This document shows positions 1 to 10,888 of a stretch of 64,000 nucleotides of DNA, piece after piece. Source of the DNA: Amphiduros pacificus (lineage: Eukaryota; Annelida; Polychaeta; Phyllodocida; Hesionidae); the NCBI GenBank assembly GCA_949316495.1, contig OX439012.1:4309059-4373058 (forward strand). Reading direction: 5' to 3'. The position numbers and the translations under genes are program-made. Numbering within the stretch: the first letter of the stretch is position 1; the number at the start of each line of letters is the position of its first letter. The notes under the pieces were generated by a model. That model was not told where the DNA came from. It did no database searches and saw only the letters and a program-made list of their open reading frames with translations.

Positions 1-220
1 ACTACTCAACACTGTCCAGATCGCAAATCACGAATGATTGTGAAGATGCAGAGCACATATATTTTTTATTTATCTTGAAATAAGAATACATGTTACAAAA
101 ATCATATCTGGATACAATTACCAGACATCATGCCATGTAAACAAAATAATATCTATTAGCCTAAGGTAAAAAGAGATTTATGAACATTTCAGATTTCTTT
201 TCGCACAAAGGTTCATAAAC

Positions 221-2650
221 TTAGACTAAAAGTAAATCACACATCCCATTTGCTAGCCATAAAGATTTCAATAATCCTTCAGATGCTTCCTGAAGAAATG
301 TGGTGCTAGTCCTGATTTCACTAGGAAGGGAGTTCAAAGTGTGGGGCTGACAGAAGAAAAGGCCCTGTTGCCCACTGTCTTCAGCAGGGTCTTTGGAACT
401 TGTAAGTGGGTCCCATCTTTGGACCTTAGGTATCTTTCCCACTGTTTAACTAGGAAAATATCGCGCAAGTAAGACAGCACCTTACCATTCAAGGCTTTCC
501 ATGTCACAAGAAGGATCTTAAAATCAATCCTCACGAGAGCAGGGAACCAGTGCAGTTCTCTTAGTATTCCTGAAATGTGATCAAACTTCCTGATTTTTCC
601 TATGACAGTAGCTGTGGAATTTTGAAGGTATTGTAGCTTCATAATGTCAGATCTAGGGAGACCAGTAAGAAGGCCATTGCCATAGTCTAGAGCAGAAGTA
701 ACAAAGGCATGGGTTAATGTTACAGCTGTCTTCTCGTCTAGACAGTGTCTGATGGCTGCCAGGTTCCTGATGTGGTAATAGCCCTTCTTGCACGTTTTCC
801 TGATTTGAGCTTTCATGTTAGAGTCAAAGGTAATGCCAAGGTCAACCACTGACTCACTAGGAGCGATATCATAGTTACCTACTCTGATAGTATCAGGGAT
901 ACTGCTGCTGGTGGCAGTGTTGTACCTGTCAGTACATATAAGCATTTCAGTCTTTTATCTTCATCTTATTTGATATAAGGAGGTTCCTGACCTCATTAAC
1001 ACATTCTTCTAATTTGTGTCTGCTTATAACAACTTGATGGGCGGAAGTGTGGTCCATAGGCTGTAGATTTGAGTATCATCTGCATAGATACAATAGCTGA
1101 GGCCATATTAGCTAAAGGTGTCATATAAATGGTAAAAAGTATGGGACCCAGGACTGAGCCCTGTGGGACCCCATATTTCATGGAGGCAGGACCTGTGAGT
1201 CCCCACCTTCACACACTGTTTCCTGTTACTGAGATATGACTGAATCCAGGAGAGGGCATGACCTTTAACATTGCATCTTGTCTCCAGCCCATCAAATAGA
1301 ATTTAATGGTCAATGGTGTCAAAGGCTGCAGAGAGGTCAAGCAACAGTAGGATTACTGATATCTTATTATCCAGATCACACAGGATATCGTTTTGTACCT
1401 TTAGCAAGGTAGTCTCTGTGCTAAGATGCTCCTTGTAGGCTTGTCCATAAGGGTAACCTTACCAGATTAGGGATCAATTGGTCAGCTACTGCCCTCTCTG
1501 TTAGTTTCGAAATGTTTGTCAGGTTGGAAACAGGTCTGTAGTTCATCTCAGCCAGTTCTAAGCCCAGTTTCTTCAGCAAGTGTGTGATGATGGCTATTTT
1601 CATGTTTTCAGATACTGCTGAATCCATCAGGGACTTATTTATGATGGAAGTAATTATTTGTAGGAGGTCATCTAAGAGGTCAAGTAGAAGCCAGGTAGGG
1701 ATAGGGTCCAGCTCACATGACTTTTTTGCTGACTTCTTCACAAGTTTGCGAATATCATTTATTGTTAGGGGCATGAACCTCTCAAGCCATGATGAACTGG
1801 GTGCGTTTCTATTGTCCGCAGTGTCATCTGGTGACACATTTGTGCAAGGAGGAGCATTATCCGATCCATGTCCAGGCGAATTCTTTCAATTTTTTCAAGA
1901 AAGAATGTATTGATCATGAACTTCTTAGCTTGAGTGACTTCACAGACTGATTGGGGCATTGTTGAGTCATTTTTCTTGTGCATGACTGTATCAATGACTC
2001 TAAACAGCTTTTTAGGGTCATGTTTACTTTCCTCTACTAGGTCCGAGAAATAGCTGGATTGAGATGACTTCAGCATGGAATTGTATGCATTTTTTTGGAT
2101 GTTATATAGTTGTCACTAGTTAGGGATTTTATGTCATCTCTTAGGGATTTAAGATCCAAGCCCCTATACTTGATTGATTTTTTAGGGGCTTTAGGGGGTG
2201 ATATGCCTAAGTATATCTTAATCATCTTATGATCAGATATATATTCATCAACCAGATGACTCTTAAGATATTTGTTTCCCTCGAAAGTTATGATTAGATC
2301 AAGGGTATTTCCTAATTTTTGGGTTGGTTCATGTACCCATTGGTTCATGTCGAAAGTGGACAGGATATCATTGAATTTGATGACATCTTGTTTGGTGGGT
2401 TTATTTACATGAAAGTTATAGTCACCTAGGAAGATGACTTCATGACTTAGTGACCCATAGTAAGGTATGTAGATGGTTACAAAGGTGAACTTTTTTCCTT
2501 TGATCAGTAGAGATGTCTCGAAAAGCTCCATTGTCTTAACAATGGGTGGGTTCAACCTATTGGTTTCAAATGATAGTTCCTTCCCCTTTTTGATTGAGAA
2601 AGTTTTGAGTGAGAAATCCGGTAGGGGCATGCCAGAGCCATCTTGTGGTG
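221..2650 (-). mobile_element. L2/CR1-type LINE, ORF2 remnant (copy 1)
   Basis: Read on the minus strand this is a decayed ORF2 closely related to the copy at 27.9-32.0 kb. The endonuclease part (about 2630-2070) shows FLGDYNFHVN, GNTLDLIITF and the SDHKMIKIYL motif. The reverse transcriptase part (about 1840-330) shows PVSNLTNISKL, GVPQGSVLGPILFTIYMTPL and the C-terminal HAFVTSALDYGNGLL block. Relative to the other copy there is an in-frame loss of about 24 residues in the endonuclease, loss of most of the linker before the RT, and several frame changes and stops, so it cannot make a working protein. The 3' end differs from the other copy and has no ATT tail, so the 3' boundary is uncertain. 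Clade assignment rests on motif wording seen in L2/CR1 elements. Confidence 0.85.
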
Positions 2651-3239
2651 ATACCCAGCATAATAGGGCAGCACAAAGACTGCGACTGCCAGGTAAAAAA
2701 TATTTTCAAGATTTTCAATTATTTTTAATGACATTTTTCTTTAAAAATAAGAAACTGACCAGAGATAGAATATTTATTGAGAATTAGATTATTCATTTCT
2801 GATTTTGATATTTGGGTAAAGATTTTGTTTTCCAATGTTTTCCAAATAGTATTAGCTGAAGATGTCTTTCACATATAAGAATTGATTGGGTTTGCCGCCG
2901 CTGAGTAGGCAGCGAGGGGATAAGACATTCAGCTTTTGAGAGAGAAGAAGGTATAGTTATTTTGTTGAAAAACATGTACATGAGTAGATTTTATTTTCTA
3001 CATCTTTACAGTTTGGTATTAAATATGAACGGCGGCAAGCATATCTTTAACGCTTGAAGCAGTAGAAGATGGAGAAGAGGAAGAGGCAGTGGAAGTGCTA
3101 GAAGGATCAGTTTTGCTTTTTCATGGATTGACCGGGTGTCTCCTCTTGGGTTTCTCCTCATCGGGAAGAAGGGCACTCCCTATGGCTGGAGTGTACGGGA
3201 AGTTTCTCCGGGAATGAGATGGCATTTATGGCCTTGGAA

Positions 3240-3400
3240 ATAAGATTCACTACCGAAAGGGTGAGATTGCCATCTTTGTCTGTAGCAAGATCAGTTGACC
3301 TGTAGAAGGACTGGATCGTTTTGAAGGCGTAGCCAGGAAGAATATTAGTGTGGGAGAAAAGAAAACTGACAAAATATGACCAATTCTTTCGTTGGAGAGC
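3240..3400 (-). mobile_element. LINE ORF1 remnant, esterase-like segment
   Basis: One minus-strand frame reads about 50 residues (NWSYFVSFLFSH, later ATDKDGNLTLSVVNLIS) that align by eye with the central part of the ORF1 at 32.05-33.25 kb (SQWMVLNSLLSSH, later LSSDGVLLQETIDTIIS). The shared D-G-x-x-L pattern sits where SGNH hydrolases have their DxxH block. It lies 5' of the ORF2 remnant in the order expected for one LINE. The flanking sequence to about 3.75 kb gave no further recognisable domain. Confidence 0.55.
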
Positions 3401-3807
3401 GTCGATCGGTGCAGGCTAGTTGTGGAACCCCGACTTGCGCGAGCAGAGCTCTGGAGGCTACGTCGGGTTGTGAGGTGTCCCCTATCACTCGTGAAGAGAC
3501 AGGTCGCGACACAGTGTCGCGACCTCAGTGTGAACACCACACACACTGTACACTTATTATTAAGATATCCCAAATATCTTACACAACTAATCTTGCTTTC
3601 TGGCGAGTTTCATATCTGAATTAAATCATTTGAAGAAGTTATTTAGGATTACACTTCAGAGGCAGTGAATTCCTCCCACTGATGAACCATCGTAGGTGTT
3701 TGGAGTGTGCGTCAAGATTGGTTGTATCGTAAGTCAGTCACGGAGAGGCCCAAAATTGGCTACACCTGTAAAACTGTATTCTGTCAGAAGCCCTATCCAA
3801 CGTGAAA

Positions 3808-4131
3808 GGCCCCGGGCCGTGGCGCAGTTGGTTAGAGCGCCAGCTTATTAGCACCAGTTCCTCTGTGGTGATCCAAAGGTCGTGGGTTCGATCCCCGGCC
3901 ATGCCGAGATTGAACTAATGATTCAATTTCCCATATGAGCTGAGGCCCGTGCCTAAAGGGTTAACCCGTTGTCCTTGTAAATCTGTGACCGGGTGGGTTG
4001 TCATGTCAAGGACCTGCGACATGACAATTCAGTGAGGCAGCACTATATCTGCTACAAGTAGGTCTCATCACGAAATGACTGGAATAATGTTGAAAGTGAT
4101 GTAAAACTCCAAACAAACAAACAAACAAAAA
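3808..4131 (+). mobile_element. tRNA-derived SINE with 11-bp target duplication
   Basis: The 5' part looks like a tRNA, with an A box (TGGCGCAGTTGG, 3820-3831) and a B box (GGTTCGATCCC, 3885-3895), the internal promoter of RNA polymerase III. A body of about 200 bp follows and ends in an AAAC repeat. The 11 bases CCAACGTGAAA occur just before it (3797-3807) and just after it (4132-4142), which defines the insertion exactly. Two reverse-strand copies of the same family lie at 8141-8396 and 13193-13505. It is inserted within LINE debris. The family probably uses a LINE partner for retrotransposition; which one cannot be told here. Confidence 0.92.
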
Positions 4132-4489
4132 CCAACGTGAAATAAATGTTTGAGGTTGGTCCAGATACGTTTTGAACAAGGAATTTGTCCTATTAACATT
4201 ATGGTGGGAGAATACAAGCCATTTGATATTTGTGAGTTTGCTGAACCCCCGCCTGCACCTCCAGTAACTTTGTCACATGACACAAGATGGCACCCACATC
4301 AACAAGTCTGGTCTTCTGCTCTTAGATATGTTTCATTTTCGGCTAATATCAAGCTTCCATAATCTTATAGCAAGACACAAATAAATCAGGTGACTAGTTT
4401 TAAGTACCAGAAAATCAACTTTTTAATTTGTCACCTCATATCTGTCACGAGAATGTCACACTAGGTGTGTGGTTTGGAATCTCTTCATG

Positions 4490-5165
4490 GGTGAATGGGA
4501 TGACACTGAAACGGTCATATAGCTCCGACCAGAAGAGAACAAGGAGGACCAAGTGCCGTTTCTCTTAAACTAGGTGCAGGCGGGGTAATGATTGTCACAG
4601 TTGGGCTCATCGCTCTGATTCCTTCGACTCCGTTCATCAGCCGATTGAAAGCAGTCTTCACCGGCGATTATTGAGGAGACATCAGGAAGAATAACAATGT
4701 GATCGGCTTGGTTAACCCTATCAGAAGTTGTCCAGAGAAAGTGGATGTTCTCGGAGGACGATTTGAAGGTGCAGTCAGTGCGATTGATTCTTTCATTTAT
4801 TCGCACTTGATTCACATCTTTTGGAAGTACTACGAGAAGGCGTGGAAGAGAGGTGGTATCGGCAGACTAATAGCCCCTGACCTCCGAGGATGGCGTAATA
4901 ATATTGTCAATAACATCGTCTTTTTCTTTGATTGTGCGAAGAGAAGAAGTGAGTTCGGCGGTCAGATTATTTATCTCCGCTTCAAGAAAGACCTTATCAG
5001 CCCCCAGTGCTGTTTTCTCCGCAACAACATCTTTCTCGGCGAGAAGAGAGGCGACACGCTGTCAGACGGACGTTCGCTGCCACATTCGCTTCGTTCATCT
5101 TGACTGAGTCAACATAAGTGGTCCTCAATTCTGCCAGCTCATCAATGGCCGGTGTGTACCGGAAA
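4490..5165 (-). mobile_element. LINE ORF1 remnant, N-terminal half (unit 1)
   Basis: Minus-strand frames give PAIDELAELRTTYVDSVKMN and NEANVAANVRLT, then KDVNQVRINERINRTDCTFK, HIVILPDVSSI and GPTVTIITPPAP. These match, in order, PVDELEALKKTYEDLVRMN, LPKNEHREAITAG, RTDCSIKTSAENL, HLVILPDISSI and GPTVTVISSPPP of the ORF1 at 32.05-33.25 kb. So this is the coiled-coil and the first part of the esterase-like fold of a related L2/CR1-type element. It is broken by several frame changes and stops. The plus-strand reading of 134 residues over 4699-5103 is a shadow of it. Confidence 0.8.
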
Positions 5166-5570
5166 CAATATAGCAGCCGGGACAGTCGGAACCAAACTGG
5201 TGTCCAAGGAACTGAACTTATGGCGTGGTTATATTGACATATTATGGAGAGATGTACAGGAAGGACCTTTCACTGTATACTTTGGGATCATCGATGAAGC
5301 CATTTGATATTTGTGAGTTTGCTGAACCCCCGCCTGCACCTCCAGTAACTTTGTCACATGACACAAGATGGCACCCACATCAACAAGTCTGGTCTTCTGC
5401 TCTTAGATATGTTTCATTTTCGGCTAATATCAAGCTTCCATAATCTTATAGCAAGACACAAATAAATCAGGTGACTAGTTTTAAGTACCAGAAAATCAAC
5501 TTTTTAATTTGTCACCTCATATCTGTCACGAGAATGTCACACTAGGTGTGTGGTTTGGAATCTCTTCATG

Positions 5571-6246
5571 GGTGAATGGGATGACACTGAAACGGTCATA
5601 TAGCTCCGACCAGAAGAGAACAAGGAGGACCAAGTGCCGTTTCTCTTAAACTAGGTGCAGGCGGGGTAATGATTGTCACAGTTGGGCTCATCGCTCTGAT
5701 TCCTTCGACTCCGTTCATCAGCCGATTGAAAGCAGTCTTCACCGGCGATTATTGAGGAGACATCAGGAAGAATAACAATGTGATCGGCTTGGTTAACCCT
5801 ATCAGAAGTTGTCCAGAGAAAGTGGATGTTCTCGGAGGACGATTTGAAGGTGCAGTCAGTGCGATTGATTCTTTCATTTATTCGCACTTGATTCACATCT
5901 TTTGGAAGTACTACGAGAAGGCGTGGAAGAGAGGTGGTATCGGCAGACTAATAGCCCCTGACCTCCGAGGATGGCGTAATAATATTGTCAATAACATCGT
6001 CTTTTTCTTTGATTGTGCGAAGAGAAGAAGTGAGTTCGGCGGTCAGATTATTTATCTCCGCTTCAAGAAAGACCTTATCAGCCCCCAGTGCTGTTTTCTC
6101 CGCAACAACATCTTTCTCGGCGAGAAGAGAGGCGACACGCTGTCAGACGGACGTTCGCTGCCACATTCGCTTCGTTCATCTTGACTGAGTCAACATAAGT
6201 GGTCCTCAATTCTGCCAGCTCATCAATGGCCGGTGTGTACCGGAAA
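5571..6246 (-). mobile_element. LINE ORF1 remnant, N-terminal half (unit 2)
   Basis: Second copy of the ORF1 fragment at 4490-5165, displaced by 1,081 bp and identical as far as read. It shares all breaks with unit 1, so the duplication happened after the fragment had already decayed. Confidence 0.8.
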
Positions 6247-6379
6247 CAATATAGCAGCCGGGACAGTCGGAACCAAACTGGTGTCCAAGGAACTGAACTT
6301 ATGGCGTGGTTATATTGACATATTATGGAGAGATGTACAGGAAGGACCTTTCACTGTATACTTTGGGATCATCGATGAA

Positions 6380-7195
6380 ATCATCTTGGATAAGATGACT
6401 TCAAGATGGCCGATATTGTGTTATATGATGATTTTACCATATGCTAGTTACATAACAAGCTGGCTGGACTTTATCTTTATCTTTATGTTATCAGCAAGGC
6501 GAGAATGTGACGAATAAATGATCAGTTTAGAGTTTGCCACAAAAGCATGTAGTCGTGTTATACTTCCCTCCAAACACTGGCCTGTCATCATTTCACAATT
6601 TTCCCTATCTGCTCTACCATAATCGCTGCATTTTTAGAGCGCTGCGATCGTATTTGACCCAATTCTTTGCACACGGCACATCCGGGAACAGCGGCGACAG
6701 CCTGTTTGGGGCATTGTCACCTCTTGCCTGTCATCTTTCCATCGTTGTTTTTATCAGTTTTGCCTCCGTAATGTTAACATAAATTACGTAGATTGCAATA
6801 TACTTATATAAAGATTACACAACAAACACGCAATAGCACTGACATTGGCGTATCAATGTGCGATTTCAGACTGAAATTTCCCTCCCATTGCTGAAGCAAG
6901 GCGGGCGGAAGCTTACAATGCAACATCTTTCCCGTCATGCACTCTTCTCTCGCACCAATCCCGTCATTTCTTCACGGACGAGCTAAAAATCTGGGAGAGC
7001 AGATAGCCAGAATTGGTGTGAGCGCCATTGAGCATTGAGGCAGGAGGCAGGAGTACCTCAACCTGCCCCCCACTGAGGATCCCACCTCTGTTCACAGTGA
7101 TGAAAGAAGCTTTCATTTCAGCTATGTATATGTATCACGTATTTCCTCAATATAGACAGAAATTTGTTTAGAAAAGAGCGAGTACATACCAAGCT
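6380..7195. other. Unassigned sequence
   Basis: No gene or domain recognised on either strand. It lies between the duplicated ORF1 fragments and a hairpin cluster that resembles the leader of the 34-kb LINE, so it may be leader or inserted sequence of the broken LINE. The segment CACCTCTGTTCACAGTGATG at 7083 recurs with one change at 7628. Confidence 0.4.
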
Positions 7196-7201
7196 CTGAT
7201 T

Positions 7202-7368
7202 GCTGAGGTGGTTTGGCCAGTCAGTGTGAGGAAAATATGGAGACTCTGTCCAGGTGATTGAACAGTCTTTGTCCAGGTTCATGGACAGATATGGGGTTTA
7301 GTCTAGGTGATTAGACATGGTTGTCTAGGAGATTAGGGAACCTGTTAGCAAGGAGGTGATTCCAAGCT
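7202..7368. other. Hairpin cluster A, loop GGTGAT/GGTGGT
   Basis: Six short inverted repeats in a row: 7202-7217 (GCTGA/TTGGC, two G-T pairs, loop GGTGGT), 7247-7264 (TGTCCA/TGAACA, one mismatch, loop GGTGAT), 7270-7287 (TGTCCA/TGGACA, loop GGTTCA), 7301-7316 (GTCTA/TAGAC, loop GGTGAT), about 7326-7339 (TCTA/TAGG, weak, loop GGAGAT) and 7347-7368 (AGC-aa-GGA/TCC-aa-GCT, loop GGTGAT). Stems change, loops largely stay. About 240 bp further on, CATCTCACGCATGC (7613) also occurs at the matching place next to cluster B (34.0 kb). Likely the leader of the broken minus-strand LINE; as RNA the loops would read ACCACC or ATCACC. Function unknown. Confidence 0.75.
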
Positions 7369-8140
7369 TGTTTTGAGATGGGAAGGTTTGTGAACACTCG
7401 CCACGAGTATAATAAGATCTGTATGACGAGTGCTGTGCTTCGTTCAAAGCGAATCAAATACCAGCCCCCGTTTCAGATCAGATTTTACACCGAGGCAGAG
7501 GTGTGCTGGAACAGGAGAGTTTGAGTTTTAGCAGGTTTTAGATACGTTAGAATACCATAAATTGCTAGAAAACTAACAAAATATGGAGCGATATCAAATC
7601 ACTGCCATCGTCCATCTCACGCATGCGCACCTCTGTTCACAGCGATGAAAGAAACACGCTTTAATTTAAATTCAAATGATCATCAGAATGAGGTCACAAG
7701 TTACAGCTTAATGACAATAATATGAGCTTTGCATTGTTTACACTGCAGATACCTAGGCAGACTGAACACATTCCCTAGTTAGCCTGTGTCTGATGAGATG
7801 GGAAATGAAAATACTGAAATATTTCAATTGCATAATCCACCTTAGTATGTAATGCCAAACCATGTGGTGGTCTATGGTTTCCTGTTTGTTCTTGATCGAA
7901 TTTTGATAATGGTGTGGAATCTAGGTAGGCATTTATCAGCATTATCATCACATGGCAGTAGATTTTTTTTTGTAAATGCAAATTAAATCTGCTGCAAGAA
8001 AGATTTGAGACTGGTACCATGTCATTAAAGTGGACATGGAAGTTCCGTTGAAACATTATGGCTTGCTTGGGAACATGTCTTTCTGCCTGCTGTGCTGTTC
8101 TGCTTGTGTAGCTACTTGCTGACACTACATTGCTAGTTCT

Positions 8141-8396
8141 GTTTGTTTGGGGTTTTTACATCTCATTCAGCATTAGTTCATTCATTTAGTGATCGGACCT
8201 ACCTGTAGCAGATATAGTGCTACCTCACTGGATTGTCATGTTGTAAGTCCTTGATATCACAACCCACTCAGTCACATATTTACAAGGACAACAGGTTAAC
8301 CCTTTCGATATGGGCCTCAGCTCATGTGTGAAATTGTATCATGAATTTAAACATTGGGGATCGAATCCACGGCCTTTAGATCACCACAGAGGAACA
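8141..8396 (-). mobile_element. SINE, 5'-truncated older copy
   Basis: Reverse-strand copy of the family at 3808-4131. The AAAC tail appears as GTTTGTTTGGGG at 8141, followed by the body with many substitutions and the B-box part (GGGGATCGAATCC). The A-box half of the tRNA head is missing. No target duplication could be made out. It is more diverged than the copies at 3.8 and 13.2 kb. Confidence 0.85.
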
Positions 8397-9163
8397 GCCT
8401 GTGGCCTTTGTTACTGCTAGTAGAAACACCTAATAGATAATCACTGGCAGAGCAAGGTGACAATTATTGAGCTCATTTTGACACATCCTCTGTCCTTCAC
8501 CAAAGAAATATTGTTAGGGTATCATTATGCAGCCTATGGGAATACCAGTACCAAAGAAAATTTCATGCAATTTGACATATCAAATATACCTGCAGTTGTT
8601 ATCATGTTTTCCAGCAGGATCCTCTGCCAAACCTACCATGGTCTTATTCAATAAATCTTTGACATTTCTGCATACCAAGTATGAAATTCCTCCTGTAAAT
8701 GGTTGCAGAGAGAAGCTTTACAGAAAGGTTAAGTTCACTGTATTGAGGTCAATGGGTGCAGGGGCACAAAAACGGACAGTGCACAACTACACTTTGAGTC
8801 CATTTTGCATGCCTAAGATTTAGATATGGTCTGTACAATAATACAAAGGTCAGGGTCACTGTATCAAAGTATATTATGTAAAAAATGTATATGGTGCATG
8901 ACATAGTGTTGATGTACAATAGATATGCAGCACTATTATTCACATTTAATGGTCATGAGGTGTGAGATGTTCAAGGTCGTTGTCCAGGTCTCCCTTAAAA
9001 TTCTTTTGAATTCAAGGTCACTGTACAGAAGAGCATTGGTCTTACATATGATAACGTCACTATGTAGGTATATTCTATTACAATGATCATTTTCATGATG
9101 ACCTTGACTAAAAGAACAAAAAACAGGTGAGAAACTGGTTCTGTCATGTGACCTGATTATTAC

Positions 9164-9334
9164 CTGCACAGTAATGAGTGTTGCAGTTGCGGTCTTCTGA
9201 TGACTCTCCAGGACAGTTACTCCCTCCTTGGGAAGGAGCAGGATTGTTGCACATCCGGGTACGTGTCTGAGTGCCATTCCCACAAGGCACTGTACATGCA
9301 GTAAATTCTGCCCAGATTCCCCAATTACCAGGCA
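9164..9334 (-). CDS. Thrombospondin type 1 repeat exon
   Basis: A 171-bp exon with an acceptor (TTTATTCCCTAG) at 9335-9338 and a donor (GTAATA) below 9164, phase 1 at both ends. The 57 residues start PGNWGIWAEFTACTVPCGNG and contain TRTRMCN and NCNTHYC, the W-x-x-W and six-cysteine layout of a TSP1 repeat. TSP1 modules are extracellular and bind matrix, glycosaminoglycans or partner receptors. It lies 3' of a PAN-like exon, 492 bp away in the transcript direction, with the same phase. The exons encoding the signal peptide, any membrane anchor and the C-terminus were not found, so the whole protein is unknown. Confidence 0.88.
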
Positions 9335-9489
9335 CTAGGGAATAAAGGAAAATAAGGTTATTATAATAACCTTATACTCACACCAATAAATAAGTCTTTT
9401 CGAAAGAGAGTGTATTGCATTATTTAAAAAACAGAGTATTGCCGTTTGTTATAAACACAAATCTAAATAAGTATGGGTGATTAACTTTA

Positions 9490-9810
9490 TTTCCAGTATA
9501 AAGTTTGTACCCCCTACATGTAATTTAATGGGTAATCCTTGTGGCTGAATAGAGCTTGGAAATGTGGTGTATTTCTATTGTGAATAACATGCCATTTTTA
9601 ATAATATCAATTTAGTACCCCCAACAAGTAACTATATTGATGTTCCCTAAGTGACGGAATGGAGGTTGAAAATGGGTTTATTTCTATAATTGTGAATAAC
9701 ATGCCATTTTTAACAGTATCAAATAAGTGCTCCCTACATGTAATTAAATGGGTGGTCCCTAAGCGGCTGAAGAGAGGAGGTTGAAAATGGGGATTATTTC
9801 TAATGTGTGA
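9490..9810. repeat. Intronic tandem repeat, about 120-bp unit
   Basis: Within the intron between the two exons, the block containing CCCTACATGTAAT, GAATAACATGCCATTTTTAA and GAGGTTGAAAATGGG recurs two to three times with small changes. It has no coding content and looks like a local duplication. Confidence 0.7.
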
Positions 9811-9826
9811 ACCTTCTTTGTCATAC

Positions 9827-10090
9827 CTTCTAACACATAAATGTGGTGAAGTCCCTGGTGATCATCTTGCATCTGGTGGTCATGTCCACTCTCCCACATC
9901 TGGCACAGGACTCTCCTTCCCTCTGTCTCCATGGTTGATACCTCTATAGCTGTACACTTATCATTCTCCAAACATTTCATACAACATGCTACCTCACTCA
10001 TGCCTTCAAAATGCAGGTTAACTTTTATTCCAGACGTCATTTGTTTTGAAGGTTTGAAGTTAAAATGACCATCTCCAAGCCCAAAGGACC
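9827..10090 (-). CDS. PAN/apple-like domain exon
   Basis: A 264-bp exon (88 codons, phase 1-1) with an acceptor (CTTAAAATAG) at its 5' side and a donor (GTATGA) at its 3' side. It reads GSFGLGDGHFNFKPSKQMTS, then ACCMKCLENDKCTAIEV and RVLCQMWESG, ending HHIYVLEG. The C-x-x-C, spaced C and late C followed by a short beta strand fit the PAN/apple fold, an extracellular binding module. It is the exon before the thrombospondin repeat at 9164-9334, so the partial order is PAN then TSP1. PAN is the best fit; the family is divergent and could be a relative of this fold. Confidence 0.75.
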
Positions 10091-10099
10091 CTATTTTAA

Positions 10100-10880
10100 G
10101 ATTAACAAAGATATGTTTAAAAAGAATCAAATCAAATGATATTGAAAAAATGTTGAGTGATAAGATAATATGTGCAGTCCTATGTTGTTTGTAAGCCTTT
10201 TAAGTTCTCAGCTCATAAACACAATGTAATCAATTGTAAAGTACTATGTGAAAAGGGTGTAATTCAGCCTCAGCTGGGTGAATAGTCATCTGTTTCCCCA
10301 TGAACCAAATTTAAAATGTTGTCTGCTCAATGCCAATTTAAACCCAGACATTCATCATGTTCATTTCAGAGAAATCAACACATGATTTGTTGACAAATTG
10401 GTTTGAGACTAATTAGATTTATTATTATATAATTGCCAAATTATATGACGTTTGTACACAAATATATTTAATCAACTTGGCTAGCATTAGTGATTGTAAT
10501 TGGGTCTGCTTTCCGGTCAGTCAGAGGGGTTTAAGGAATAAATAACTTATTTCATTTCCAGTCTTTGTTTAGATGTAATTATCACAGAATGCATGATGTA
10601 TGATCAAAGGTTGTTTGTGTCAAGAAATGTTTTATTTTAACCTTACAGTGTGTAAATACAACAATAGAGAAGTTAAAAGGTAACTTTTTCGGCCATTTTT
10701 TGAGAAATTGTTACAGTAATAAATATTGTTTTAATTTTGTAGCCCAAAAAGTATTTTTCTAAGTGTCAGTACCTGGTTTGAAAGTGGTTTACCTTTTTGT
10801 AAAAGACACAGAAACATGAGAGAGAGGTTCCATTTTGACCATGACAGCAAATGTGAAGAGGGACTGAAGATAATCTGCCT
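10100..10880. other. A+T-rich intergenic or intronic sequence
   Basis: No exon, repeat unit or RNA gene recognised. It could be the upstream intron of the PAN-TSP1 gene. Confidence 0.4.
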
Positions 10881-10888
10881 CTGCATTC

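Larger units (their letters stand above)
4216..6378. repeat. Exact head-to-tail duplication, 1,081-bp unit x2
   Basis: Copy 1 is 4216-5296 and copy 2 is 5297-6377; wherever I compared them they are identical. The left junction starts AAGCCATTTGATATTTG. Copy 2 runs out into unique sequence at about 6379. Each unit carries a piece of LINE ORF1 on the minus strand plus about 270 bp of unidentified sequence. Identity without drift points to a very recent duplication or an assembly artefact. Confidence 0.95.

Noticed and set aside
3810-3900. A functional tRNA gene
   Set aside because: The A and B boxes belong to a SINE head with a body, a tail and a target duplication; the cloverleaf is not complete.
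4699-5103. 134-residue open frame on the plus strand, repeated at 5780-6184
   Set aside because: It is the reverse reading of LINE ORF1 debris on the minus strand; the repeat comes from the 1,081-bp duplication.
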